Assembly (NCBI GenBank): GCA_002428485.1 | Contig: DIWM01000033.1 | Location: forward strand, 1-24,452 | From: Deltaproteobacteria bacterium UBA6106 | GTDB taxonomy: Bacteria; Desulfobacterota; Syntrophorhabdia; Syntrophorhabdales; Syntrophorhabdaceae | Direction of reading: 5' to 3' | DNA length: 24,452 nt | Shown: one piece after another, positions 1-6,549 of the stretch | Position numbering within the stretch: position 1 is the stretch's first letter | Layout: each line of letters begins with the position of its first letter | The notes under the pieces: generated by a model | The model's database searches: none | What the model saw: only the letters and a program-made list of their open reading frames with translations | Told to the model about the DNA's origin: nothing | Made by a program: the position numbers and the translations under genes

Positions 1-494
1 TGAATACAACCTTTGAACCTATCAGCGTACTATCCTGGAAAAAGGCAATTACGCTTGTTTTTCTCGGGAAGGTTGAGGTTTTGAGAGAGTACGAGAGGGA
101 GATAAAAGGCGTGTCGATAAGCATCAGGCAGCCCGCGGTTATCAGACTTCAGAGGTTTGTCCGCAATAATCATTCGCAGGTGAAGTTTTCCAGAAAGAAT
201 ATCTTTATAAGAGACGACTATACCTGCCAGTACTGCGGAGAAAGGTTTGATTCCAAAGGACTTACCTGCGATCACATTATCCCCAGATCACGGGGCGGGA
301 TCACAGAGTGGACCAACATTGTCACGTCCTGCATCCGCTGCAATCTGAAGAAAGGGGATAAACTCCCCGAGGAAGCGGGAATGCATCCAAGGAAAAGGCC
401 TTCCCGTCCCAATGGTTTTTACATGCTGATGCTGCATCTGGGTGTTAAGGTCTTTCCTGAATACTGGAGAGAATATCTTTTCCTGAGGGATTAA
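1..494 (+). CDS. HNH endonuclease, 5' end outside window
   Basis: The reading frame is open from base 3 to the stop at 492-494 and has no convincing start inside the window. The TTG at 81 could serve, but the residues before it (NTTFEPISVLSWKKA...) look like the conserved N-terminus of this family, so the true start lies upstream. The protein holds a CxxC pair (YTCQYCGE), the core DHIIPRSRGG with the HNH His, then a second CxxC (SCIRCN) followed by NLKKGDKLPEEAG. These are the marks of the small ββα-metal HNH nucleases with a structural zinc site. The biological substrate of this family is unknown. Its stop lies one base before the next ATG, so it is probably co-transcribed with the HIT gene. 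The family is sure; the function beyond nuclease fold is not. Confidence 0.9.
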   Translation, partial: NTTFEPISVLSWKKAITLVFLGKVEVLREYEREIKGVSISIRQPAVIRLQRFVRNNHSQVKFSRKNIFIRDDYTCQYCGERFDSKGLTCDHIIPRSRGGITEWTNIVTSCIRCNLKKGDKLPEEAGMHPRKRPSRPNGFYMLMLHLGVKVFPEYWREYLFLRD

Positions 495-495
495 T

Positions 496-987
496 ATGGA
501 CAGAGTATGGGCACCATGGAGAATGGAATATGTCACCGGCGCTGCAACGAAAGGCGCCGGGGGTTGTTTTTTGTGCGTCGATGCGGCAGATGACGAAAAG
601 GCCCTCGTTGTCGGAAGGCTGGGCAAGGCCTTTGCGATCATGAACCGTTTCCCTTACACAAACGGTCACGTTATGGTGGTGCCGGTCAGGCATACGGGCT
701 TAGCCGAGGACCTGACCGACGAAGAGTCCCTCGACATGATGCGTATTACAAGGAAGATGGTTATTATTTTCAAGGAAGAATTCAAGGTCGATGGGTTGAA
801 TATCGGCATCAATGTCGGAAGGGCGGCAGGCGCGGGCCTTGAAGAACATATCCACATCCATATCGTGCCCCGGTGGTTCGGTGACACAAATTTCATGCCT
901 GTCCTGGGGGAAACGCGGGTAATCTCCGAGCACCTCCTGGAGACATACAAAAAGCTGAGAAGAAGGTTTATTGAAACGGTTTTTTGA
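496..987 (+). CDS. HIT-family hydrolase/phosphorylase (Ap4A phosphorylase-like)
   Basis: A 163-residue protein with the histidine triad HIHIHIVPRW at about residues 118-127 (His118, 120, 122). The triad is the nucleotide-binding and catalytic motif of HIT enzymes, the middle His being the nucleophile. An N-terminal CxxC (Cys24, Cys27) and the WAPWRMEY start resemble the actinobacterial and deltaproteobacterial branch that includes diadenosine tetraphosphate phosphorylases. The motif NRFPYTNGHVMVVP is also typical of HIT folds. It likely cleaves dinucleoside polyphosphates or nucleoside phosphoramidates in the cytoplasm. The ATG is one base after the preceding stop, and the 3' end overlaps the next gene by 17 bases, suggesting an operon. 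Family certain; the exact substrate is inferred from resemblance. Confidence 0.92.
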   Translation: MDRVWAPWRMEYVTGAATKGAGGCFLCVDAADDEKALVVGRLGKAFAIMNRFPYTNGHVMVVPVRHTGLAEDLTDEESLDMMRITRKMVIIFKEEFKVDGLNIGINVGRAAGAGLEEHIHIHIVPRWFGDTNFMPVLGETRVISEHLLETYKKLRRRFIETVF

Positions 988-1717
988 CAACTCCTTACCT
1001 CTTTTAGATCCCGCTGATTTAGTAGAAGCATTTTCAGGGCGCAATAAAAAGGAGCTTGCCCTGCCGGAAAGGGCCATCGTCGTATTTGATACGGGAAATC
1101 TCAGGCGCCTGGTACACATGACAGGGGCCGGGATCATCGATCAATGGTCAGGATTCCGTTCGATATACCGGGTGCCGCAGGGCGGTACCGTCATAACCAG
1201 GTCATACTTTGGAGGGCCCAATATTGCCGCCCTCGTCGAAGAACTTTCAGCATTCGGCGTTAAGGAGTTTGTGCTCTGTGGTTATTGCGGGGCAATAAGC
1301 AACACGCTGCATATAGGCGATCTGATCGTAAGCAAGGGCGCGCTCCGGGAAGACGGCGTCTCGCACCACTATCTCGACGATGAGGCGGACATTGTCTATT
1401 CGGCGTGGGCTGAGAAATGGCTGGCGCCGGCCAGGGAAAAGGGTTTTTACGAAGGACTTATATGGAGCTGCGACGCGATCTACAGGGAAACGGCGAACAA
1501 GGTAGAACGATATGGAAAAGAGGGGGTCCTCGCCGTAGAGATGGAAGTCGCCTCTCTGTATGCCGTTTGCGCGTTCAGGGGCCTGCAAGGCGTTGCTTTT
1601 CTGGTCGTATCCGACATATTTTACGAGGGGACATGGGAGGGAGGATTTCACACGAAGGCATTGAAAAATGGTGTCCGGAGGCTTGCCGATTTTCTGCTGG
1701 AGAAGGTGGTAACATAG
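971..1717 (+). CDS. Nucleoside phosphorylase family protein (uridine phosphorylase-like)
   Basis: A 248-residue protein of the PNP/UDP phosphorylase superfamily. Visible landmarks are YFGGPNIAALVEEL, which matches the phosphate-binding GGPS-type turn; GYCGAIS followed by the LHIGDLIV strand; and GVLAVEMEVASLYAVC near residues 184-199, the family's nucleoside-binding EMEXAS signature. It probably splits a nucleoside (or a related thio-nucleoside or futalosine-type substrate) with phosphate; the substrate cannot be chosen from sequence alone. The start used is a TTG at 971 inside the HIT gene's last codons. No ATG lies near enough to keep the N-terminal strand, so translation is probably coupled to the HIT gene. 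Together they suggest nucleotide salvage or clean-up. Confidence 0.85.
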   Translation: MKRFFDNSLPLLDPADLVEAFSGRNKKELALPERAIVVFDTGNLRRLVHMTGAGIIDQWSGFRSIYRVPQGGTVITRSYFGGPNIAALVEELSAFGVKEFVLCGYCGAISNTLHIGDLIVSKGALREDGVSHHYLDDEADIVYSAWAEKWLAPAREKGFYEGLIWSCDAIYRETANKVERYGKEGVLAVEMEVASLYAVCAFRGLQGVAFLVVSDIFYEGTWEGGFHTKALKNGVRRLADFLLEKVVT

Positions 1718-1728
1718 CTGAGAGCAGC

Positions 1729-1753
1729 ACACCCGTGGGCGTAAGTCGTCAGG
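1729..1753 (+). repeat. Stop-proximal short repeat, copy 1
   Basis: ACACCCGTG followed by GGCGTAAGTCGTCAGG, beginning 11 bases after the stop of the nucleoside phosphorylase gene. The same core (ACACCCGTGAG, then CGTGAG and GTCGTAAGG) follows the FecR-protein gene at 11437 and sits at the end of the UDP-glucuronate decarboxylase gene (13055-13089, minus strand). Function unknown. Confidence 0.6.
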
Positions 1754-1769
1754 CGGAAGGGGATATGAC

Positions 1770-2103
1770 AAATCCTAAATCCGAATATCTAAATCCTAAA
1801 CAATTACCCAAGCCGAGCCTTGCGCGGCATCCTCGAAGGATGAAAATGATGTATCCCGGACCTTCTTCAATAAGGATGACCATGGCGTCGGGACATCCCC
1901 CGCAAACACGCTCATTCCGCTCCAGCAGCTCCATTCGCTCCCGTTCGGCTTCGGAACTTTTGCCTGACGGCAAAAGACCAAGCTTCCTTGCCTCACGACG
2001 GTTTGCTCCGGGATATCCCGACGCCATGCTCTCATCAGGTATAGCTATTTTCTACGTAAATTCAAATGTTCAAAATTAATTCGATATTAGAATTTAGAGA
2101 TTC
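1770..2103. repeat. Dispersed structured repeat element, copy A
   Basis: About 330 bases between the nucleoside phosphorylase gene and lexA share extended identity with 20021-20446. The left end is AAATCCTAAA-type sequence and the right end (2087-2103) is a degenerate inverted copy of it. Inside lies a second, near-perfect inverted pair: 1881-1899 (CATGGCGTCGGGACATCCC) and 2010-2028, matching at 18 of 19 positions. A hairpin at 1957-1976 has an 8-bp stem (CTTTTGCC / GGCAAAAG) around TGAC. The block from the CGCTCCCGTTCGG stretch to the CTACGTA stretch is almost identical in both copies. Structure suggests a non-autonomous mobile or regulatory repeat; no transposase is present. A minus-strand ORF of 92 codons runs through it (see findings) but is not called as a gene. 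The rest of the 1718-2127 gap holds nothing else I recognise. Confidence 0.8.
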
Positions 2104-2127
2104 ATAAGCTAAAGGTGGAGCAGTGTA

Positions 2128-2712
2128 ATGCTGACGAAGAGACAATCAGAGATCCTTGGTTTTATCCAAAGCCGGTTCTTTGCCGACGGGTATCCTCCTA
2201 CGTTCAGGGAGATTGCCTCACACTTCAACATCCATTCTGTGCGAACGGTCTCTGACCATATTGCAGCCCTTGAGAAAAAGGGTTATGTAAAACGCGACAA
2301 GGGGAAGAAGAGGAACCTGAGGATCATCAGGGGTGCGGAGACCCCCATCATAGGCGAGATATCCGCAGGGAGCCCCATGGTCCCCATCAATCCTGACGAT
2401 TCTGTCAGGTTCGACAAGTTCATCGCGGCGGACCATCTTTTTTTGAGGGTAAAAGGCAGCAGCATGGTTGGCGACGGGATCAGGAACAAAGATATTGTTG
2501 TTATAAAACCTCAGAAGACGGCCAGGAACGGTGATATTGTCGCCTGCCTCGTAGAAGGCGAGGTACTTGTGAAACGTTTTCAAAAAAGGCACGGCGCGGT
2601 CATGCTTCTGCCGGCCAACGACAACATCGAGCCGCTTGTCATCAGAGAAGAGGACGGAAAAAAGCTGGAGATCATCGGCAAGGTGATAGCCCTTTTCAGA
2701 AGCTACGAATGA
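2128..2712 (+). CDS. lexA: LexA SOS-response repressor / autopeptidase
   Basis: A 194-residue LexA of normal length. The N-terminal winged helix (residues 1-65) begins LTKRQSEILGFI and includes the GYPPTFREIASHF recognition region. The cleavage bond is Ala80-Gly81 in GEISAGSP. The catalytic dyad is Ser112 (KGSSMVGDGI) and Lys149 (EVLVKRF). It would repress DNA-damage genes and cut itself when RecA filaments form. The ATG at 2128 is preceded by AGGTGGAG at good spacing. The gene stands alone, separated from its left neighbour by repeat copy A; the next gene is convergent. I could not find a convincing LexA operator upstream, where known sites for this phylum vary widely. Confidence 0.97.
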   Translation: MLTKRQSEILGFIQSRFFADGYPPTFREIASHFNIHSVRTVSDHIAALEKKGYVKRDKGKKRNLRIIRGAETPIIGEISAGSPMVPINPDDSVRFDKFIAADHLFLRVKGSSMVGDGIRNKDIVVIKPQKTARNGDIVACLVEGEVLVKRFQKRHGAVMLLPANDNIEPLVIREEDGKKLEIIGKVIALFRSYE

Positions 2713-2781
2713 AAAGACGGTTTATGAGCATAGCGCATCCGCATCTGATTCGATATACGAACGACGATATACGATATACCG

Positions 2782-4380
2782 TTAACGGTCATACCGGGAA
2801 GAAGGGGATTTCCCGGGCTGCTTGCAAACACCTTCATTGCAGCGTACTTCCTTGATCCTCCCTTCCACTGCTGCATCGATGTTTTTCTTTTCTTTGATAT
2901 AATCCACAACGGCATCCTTCAGAGAACGCCCTGAATCATTATAGGTGACCTTATCGCTTCTTATTGTATCTGCCGTGATCGAGAAATTATGCGATTCTTT
3001 CAGTGCTTCCCTGAACATTCTGTATCCGTCGCCGCCGGCAGTGAGGAAGTCGTTTGTACAGACGGTATAGGTCGCGTTGATATCCATCTTTGCATTGTCG
3101 ACAAACACATCCACTACACGTAGCCCTTGCGGCATGCCGGGATCGTACGTGAACGAGAGCCCTGATACCTGAAGGAATCTCCCCTCTTTTTGCTCAATAC
3201 CGGAGACGCCATGTTCGAGAGCTTCCTTGATCTCCCTGCCTGTCAGTTTCATGGCAACGATATAATTGTCAAAAGGCAACGCTGAATAGACATCGTTCAA
3301 AGTAATGGGTCCCTTTCCGATGCTTGTCCGGATCCCGCCGCCGTTGATCAGTGCAATCCTGGAGTTCGATTGTTGTCTCATGATATCGGTTATGAGATTC
3401 CCGAGGTTTGTTTCCCGTGTCCTGACGTTTTCGCCGTCGAGGTCAACGAGCGCCTCCCCGATAGTCCGGCCCATAAGGGCATCAACCTGCTGCGCATATC
3501 TATCAACGATCTGCGCAACGTCTTCCCGCTTCTTCATACGGGATGGCACGATCTCTTCGAGCCTGCTTTTCACTTCGATGATCTTTCCTGCTTTTACAAC
3601 AACATCAAGGACGCCGAGCGCCATCCCATGCTCCCACGCATGGACAAGGACCGTATTGCCGATGAGCATATGCTGTATTGTCCTGGTATGTGAATGTCCT
3701 CCCACAATAATATCGATCCCCTTTACCCTGCTTGCGAGCAACATGTCGGCGTTGTAGCCAAGGTGGGAGAGAACGATAATAATGTTGGCGCTGCCCCGTA
3801 ATTCTTCGACATACTCTTCAACGGCAGCCGCAGGCGATAAAAATGTAAGGCCCTTAACGTTCCCGGGGTGTGTCACGATCGGCGTGTCGTCCGTAACAAC
3901 GCCTATAATGGCGATCTTCAGCCCCTCAAGCTCTTTAATGATGTAGGGTTTCAACTCGGGTATCCCTTTTACGTTTGCTCCGAGGACAGGGAACGCCGCC
4001 TCATTGATCCTTTCTCTCAACACATCCTGCCCGAAATCAAATTCATGGTTTCCCACGCACATGGCATCAAAGCCCATCGCATTCATTATCTCTATAACCG
4101 GCTTGCCCTTGAAGAGGTTGGCGAAGCTGTTTCCCTGGATCATATCGCCGGCGGCGAGCAGAAGCGTTGGCTTTTCCTTGCGCAGATTATCGGCGAGCCA
4201 TGCAAGGCAGGAGATGCCGCCCCGGACCTCGTCTGAACCAATAGTCTTTCTCCCTTCGGCAAAACCATGGAAGTCGTTGATGTGAAGTACCCGCAGTTCC
4301 TTGAACTGACAGTATGCCTGCGGTACGGAAAGTACGAATAATGACATGCAGACAATGAGCATAATAAGCGCATTTTTCAT
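2782..4380 (-). CDS. Secreted bifunctional metallophosphatase / 5'-nucleotidase (UshA/YfkN-like)
   Basis: The ATG at 4380 gives 532 residues and overlaps the preceding gene's stop as ATGA; an in-frame ATG at 4389 is an alternative. Residues 1-24 form a Sec signal peptide (MKNALIMLIVCMSLFVLS...). The metallophosphoesterase half has NDFHG (Asp36, His38), AAGDMIQGN (Asp78), GNHEFDFG (Asn110-His111), LSHLG (His205) and GGHSHT (His228, His230): the complete two-metal site. The C-terminal 5'-nucleotidase domain follows, with NGGGIRTSIGKG and the SALPFDNYIV segment before TAGGDGY. It should dephosphorylate extracytoplasmic nucleotides or related phosphoesters. It converges with lexA. The 69-base gap between them has ATATACGA-type short repeats and no clear terminator. 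Confidence 0.93.
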   Translation of the reverse strand: MKNALIMLIVCMSLFVLSVPQAYCQFKELRVLHINDFHGFAEGRKTIGSDEVRGGISCLAWLADNLRKEKPTLLLAAGDMIQGNSFANLFKGKPVIEIMNAMGFDAMCVGNHEFDFGQDVLRERINEAAFPVLGANVKGIPELKPYIIKELEGLKIAIIGVVTDDTPIVTHPGNVKGLTFLSPAAAVEEYVEELRGSANIIIVLSHLGYNADMLLASRVKGIDIIVGGHSHTRTIQHMLIGNTVLVHAWEHGMALGVLDVVVKAGKIIEVKSRLEEIVPSRMKKREDVAQIVDRYAQQVDALMGRTIGEALVDLDGENVRTRETNLGNLITDIMRQQSNSRIALINGGGIRTSIGKGPITLNDVYSALPFDNYIVAMKLTGREIKEALEHGVSGIEQKEGRFLQVSGLSFTYDPGMPQGLRVVDVFVDNAKMDINATYTVCTNDFLTAGGDGYRMFREALKESHNFSITADTIRSDKVTYNDSGRSLKDAVVDYIKEKKNIDAAVEGRIKEVRCNEGVCKQPGKSPSSRYDR

Positions 4381-5435
4381 TCTGAACATGGTTTTGTAAC
4401 CCCCGAAATATTTTTGATCGCCCTGATAAGGCGGGCATTCCATGCGTGTTTTCCAACAGGGAGCCTGATATACTGGGAGCCCTTTTTGTCCGTGAAGTCC
4501 ACAACGATAATTCTCCTTTGCAAAAAGGAATCCCTGAGGCCGGCGATCTTTTCGCCGAGCTTAAGGAGGAGGAAGCTGCATGGGGTATCGATACATTGGA
4601 CCCGGTCTGAGCCGGCGAAGGAGTTTAGTATGAAATGTTTCTCTTCTTCAATGTAAGCAAGCGTTCTTTTCCTGTACCCTTTATCGCGAAGCGAAGCGAC
4701 GGCAGCAGCCTCAGCCATGGGATCGACAGGGAAATGGCCCAGATAGTTTCTTACGCTTTGCGTCAGTTCGCCGGAACCGATTGCATAGCCAAACCGGAAC
4801 CCCGAAAGGGCATGGAAATCAGAGAAGGTTCGCAGGATCATGGATCTGCTTGATCCGGCTATCTCCTGAACAGGAGAAGGTACGGCGGCAAAGTCGTTTT
4901 TTGACTCATCGATAATGAGCAGCTTGTTCATGGCAGAAGCCTGGGCAATGATGGGGCGCAGGGCATCGGGAGACAGGCAGGTTCCCACCATATCGTGCGG
5001 GTTGGGCATGAGGATACAATCAGCGCCCTTTATTTCCCTGATAAATTTTTCTGTATCGAAGGCAAACCCTTTTTCGCTGTGGAGGTGGAAGGGTTTGATC
5101 TTCACATTTTGGTCTTTCAGCAGTTTTTTGTAGGCATCAGAGGCGGGCGATGGGATAAGCGCTGTCTCCGGGCATGTTATCTTCAGCAGCACGCTGACGG
5201 TATAGACCGGGTCCGGGCCTATGATGATCTTTTCCTCGCTTATATTTTCCATTGCACAGAGCAATTTTTTCAGATGTCTTGATTTTCCGTCAGGGGGATG
5301 CCAGAGGCGCCTGACCTTTTTTCGCACGGCGTTCTTCGCTTTATTTGAAGGGCCAAGGGGATTTGTGTCTGTTGTAAAATCCATGAGCTGGTTCAGAGAA
5401 AGCCCTTTCAATTCTGCATGATCGTAAATATCCAT
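4377..5435 (-). CDS. Aminotransferase-fold protein (HisC/CobD-like) lacking the PLP lysine
   Basis: This 352-residue protein aligns by eye with fold-type I aminotransferases of the HisC/CobD branch. It opens with DIYDHAELKG...DFTTDTNPLGPS (family: IYDAA...DFSANINPLG). RTFSDFHALSGFRFGYAIG near residues 202-220 matches the RSFSKxFGLAGLRxGY box. At the Schiff-base lysine position stands Asp206 (codon GAT at 4818-4820). Other active-site pieces also drift: the G-N-G-x-x-E turn reads GPDPVYT, NPNNPTG reads NPHDMVG, and DEAY reads DESK. The phosphate-site Arg of RFGY and the C-terminal substrate Arg (YIRLPVG) remain. The frame is intact over full length, so it seems to be a retained non-transaminase rather than a decayed gene. 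Its stop overlaps the start of the secreted nucleotidase (ATGA), implying coupled translation. Function unknown. Confidence 0.85.
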   Translation of the reverse strand: MDIYDHAELKGLSLNQLMDFTTDTNPLGPSNKAKNAVRKKVRRLWHPPDGKSRHLKKLLCAMENISEEKIIIGPDPVYTVSVLLKITCPETALIPSPASDAYKKLLKDQNVKIKPFHLHSEKGFAFDTEKFIREIKGADCILMPNPHDMVGTCLSPDALRPIIAQASAMNKLLIIDESKNDFAAVPSPVQEIAGSSRSMILRTFSDFHALSGFRFGYAIGSGELTQSVRNYLGHFPVDPMAEAAAVASLRDKGYRKRTLAYIEEEKHFILNSFAGSDRVQCIDTPCSFLLLKLGEKIAGLRDSFLQRRIIVVDFTDKKGSQYIRLPVGKHAWNARLIRAIKNISGVTKPCSE

Positions 5436-5490
5436 ATTATGCGAAAATTTATAGCATATTTTGCTTGTAGTTCATAGCCGGACTTAATAT

Positions 5491-5517
5491 GCTTTGCGCA
5501 AAGCGCTATGCGCATAG
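5491..5517. other. Two adjacent perfect palindromes in a 103-base gap
   Basis: GCTTTGCGCAAAGC (5491-5504) and CTATGCGCATAG (5506-5517) are perfect palindromes one base apart, just upstream of the aminotransferase-like gene and downstream of the membrane-protein gene (both minus strand). An outer inverted pair (TAGTTCAT near 5468, ATGAACTA near 5530) encloses them. There is no T-run, so this may be a repeat, operator or hairpin rather than a standard terminator. Confidence 0.5.
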
Positions 5518-5538
5518 AGAAAAATCAGCCATGAACTA

Positions 5539-6333
5539 TCATGTAGTTTTCCTGGACATGAACTGGTGGATCAGGAAGGAACAGCAGAAAGATATGAGCA
5601 AAGACACGATGGTGCCCGCCGGCAGTCCGAGCGGCACATAGGTATACCGCACCGACACCCCGTAGACAATGACGCTGATGGCGCCGAGGATCGACGACTT
5701 CATGACGGCCGCGGAAAACGACGCACCGTGTGTAAAATAGGTGATAAAAAGGGTGCCGATGAACATCGCGGGGAACATGGTGAACGTGCCTCCTATTAAC
5801 GGACCGCCAATCTTTGTCATGACGACCGCAAGGACGATCACAAGGCCGCTGAAGGAGCCCCTGAAAAGAATGATCGGTATTGTATACCGTATCTTTCTGC
5901 CTGTTTCTGATTTGACCGCAAGCCGGTGTTCAGCGATCCGGTAGGAGAATACCAGCATAGAGATGTATGCAAATATGGAAAAGGGGAAGTTGTCGAACCT
6001 GATGATTACCAGGACAAGAGACGAGAAGAACCACACGGCAAGGGCCCCGGAGAGGGCAAGCCAGAAGTTGATCCTCGCAAGATAGATATAGACGATAATA
6101 AAAAGGCAGTTTATGCCGCCAATAATGGGGACTACGGTCGTCGCTGCAACTGCCGTCTCAGGAGACTGGGTCCATGCAATAAAGAAAAGCGAGACAAGTA
6201 TCGTCGAAGGCAATCCTGCAACAAGGCCGCCTATCTTTGTGCCGTAACGTTCCGCAAGCACTGTCCCGAATGTGATCCAGAGGCTGCCGGTTATGAAAGA
6301 GAGGGCGAGTTTCAGGATGAAGGGGTCGATCAT
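5539..6333 (-). CDS. Integral membrane protein with internal duplication (DUF3147-like)
   Basis: A 264-residue, strongly hydrophobic protein with about eight membrane segments. Two halves resemble each other: AERYGTKIGGLVAGLPSTIL at residues 28-46 and MTKIGGPLIGGTFTMFPAM at 172-190, each followed by a long hydrophobic run. This inverted or tandem duplication of a four-helix unit is typical of small transporters. It reminds me of the DUF3147 group, but that is a weak guess. The ATG at 6333 is used; a GTG at 6336 directly before it is also possible, and no strong Shine-Dalgarno site is visible. The gene is divergent from the FecR-protein gene across a 216-base intergenic region. No substrate can be proposed. 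Confidence 0.75.
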   Translation of the reverse strand: MIDPFILKLALSFITGSLWITFGTVLAERYGTKIGGLVAGLPSTILVSLFFIAWTQSPETAVAATTVVPIIGGINCLFIIVYIYLARINFWLALSGALAVWFFSSLVLVIIRFDNFPFSIFAYISMLVFSYRIAEHRLAVKSETGRKIRYTIPIILFRGSFSGLVIVLAVVMTKIGGPLIGGTFTMFPAMFIGTLFITYFTHGASFSAAVMKSSILGAISVIVYGVSVRYTYVPLGLPAGTIVSLLISFCCSFLIHQFMSRKTT

Positions 6334-6364
6334 CACATAGAAGGTAGCGCAAAGGCCACTGCTG

Positions 6365-6405
6365 TGTCAATATAGCTTGACAGGAACCAGGCTATCATGT
6401 AGAAA
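6365..6405 (+). promoter_or_regulatory. Candidate promoter with dyad operator upstream of the FecR-protein gene
   Basis: TTGACA at 6377-6382 is a consensus -35 box, followed after 17 bases by TAGAAA (6400-6405), a 4-of-6 match to the -10 box. The -35 is also the right arm of a perfect dyad, TGTCAA-N6-TTGACA (6365-6382), so a dimeric regulator could sit on it. The left arm reads TTGACA toward the divergent membrane-protein gene, but no good -10 follows on that side. The remaining leader to 6549 contains a weak GAGGC/GCCTC stem and no riboswitch I recognise. Confidence 0.4.
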
Positions 6406-6549
6406 GTTGTTATACAATAAACGGGAAGATAATGCGGACGAGGCAATCCGGCCTGATATGGCCTCAGGGTGTTTTCTCGGTCGGTTTTTCACCTCAATGC
6501 CGGCGAAATGCATCCTTTATGGCTGGAAAAATAAAGCGAGGTGCGTGCC

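Noticed and set aside
1417..2079. 220-codon plus-strand ORF spanning the phosphorylase end and repeat copy A
   Set aside because: It reads the phosphorylase in a shifted frame and continues into the repeat; composition is Arg/Ser-rich and not protein-like.
1718..2127. Insertion sequence with its own transposase
   Set aside because: No transposase-like protein is encoded in either repeat copy on either strand.
4377..5435. Pseudogene call for the aminotransferase-like gene
   Set aside because: There is no frameshift or internal stop, the length is normal and the gene is coupled to its neighbour, so a retained, altered protein is more likely.
6406..6549. Possible riboswitch (for example cyclic-di-GMP type) before the FecR gene
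   Set aside because: The conserved words and stems of that class could not be found; only a weak short stem is present.
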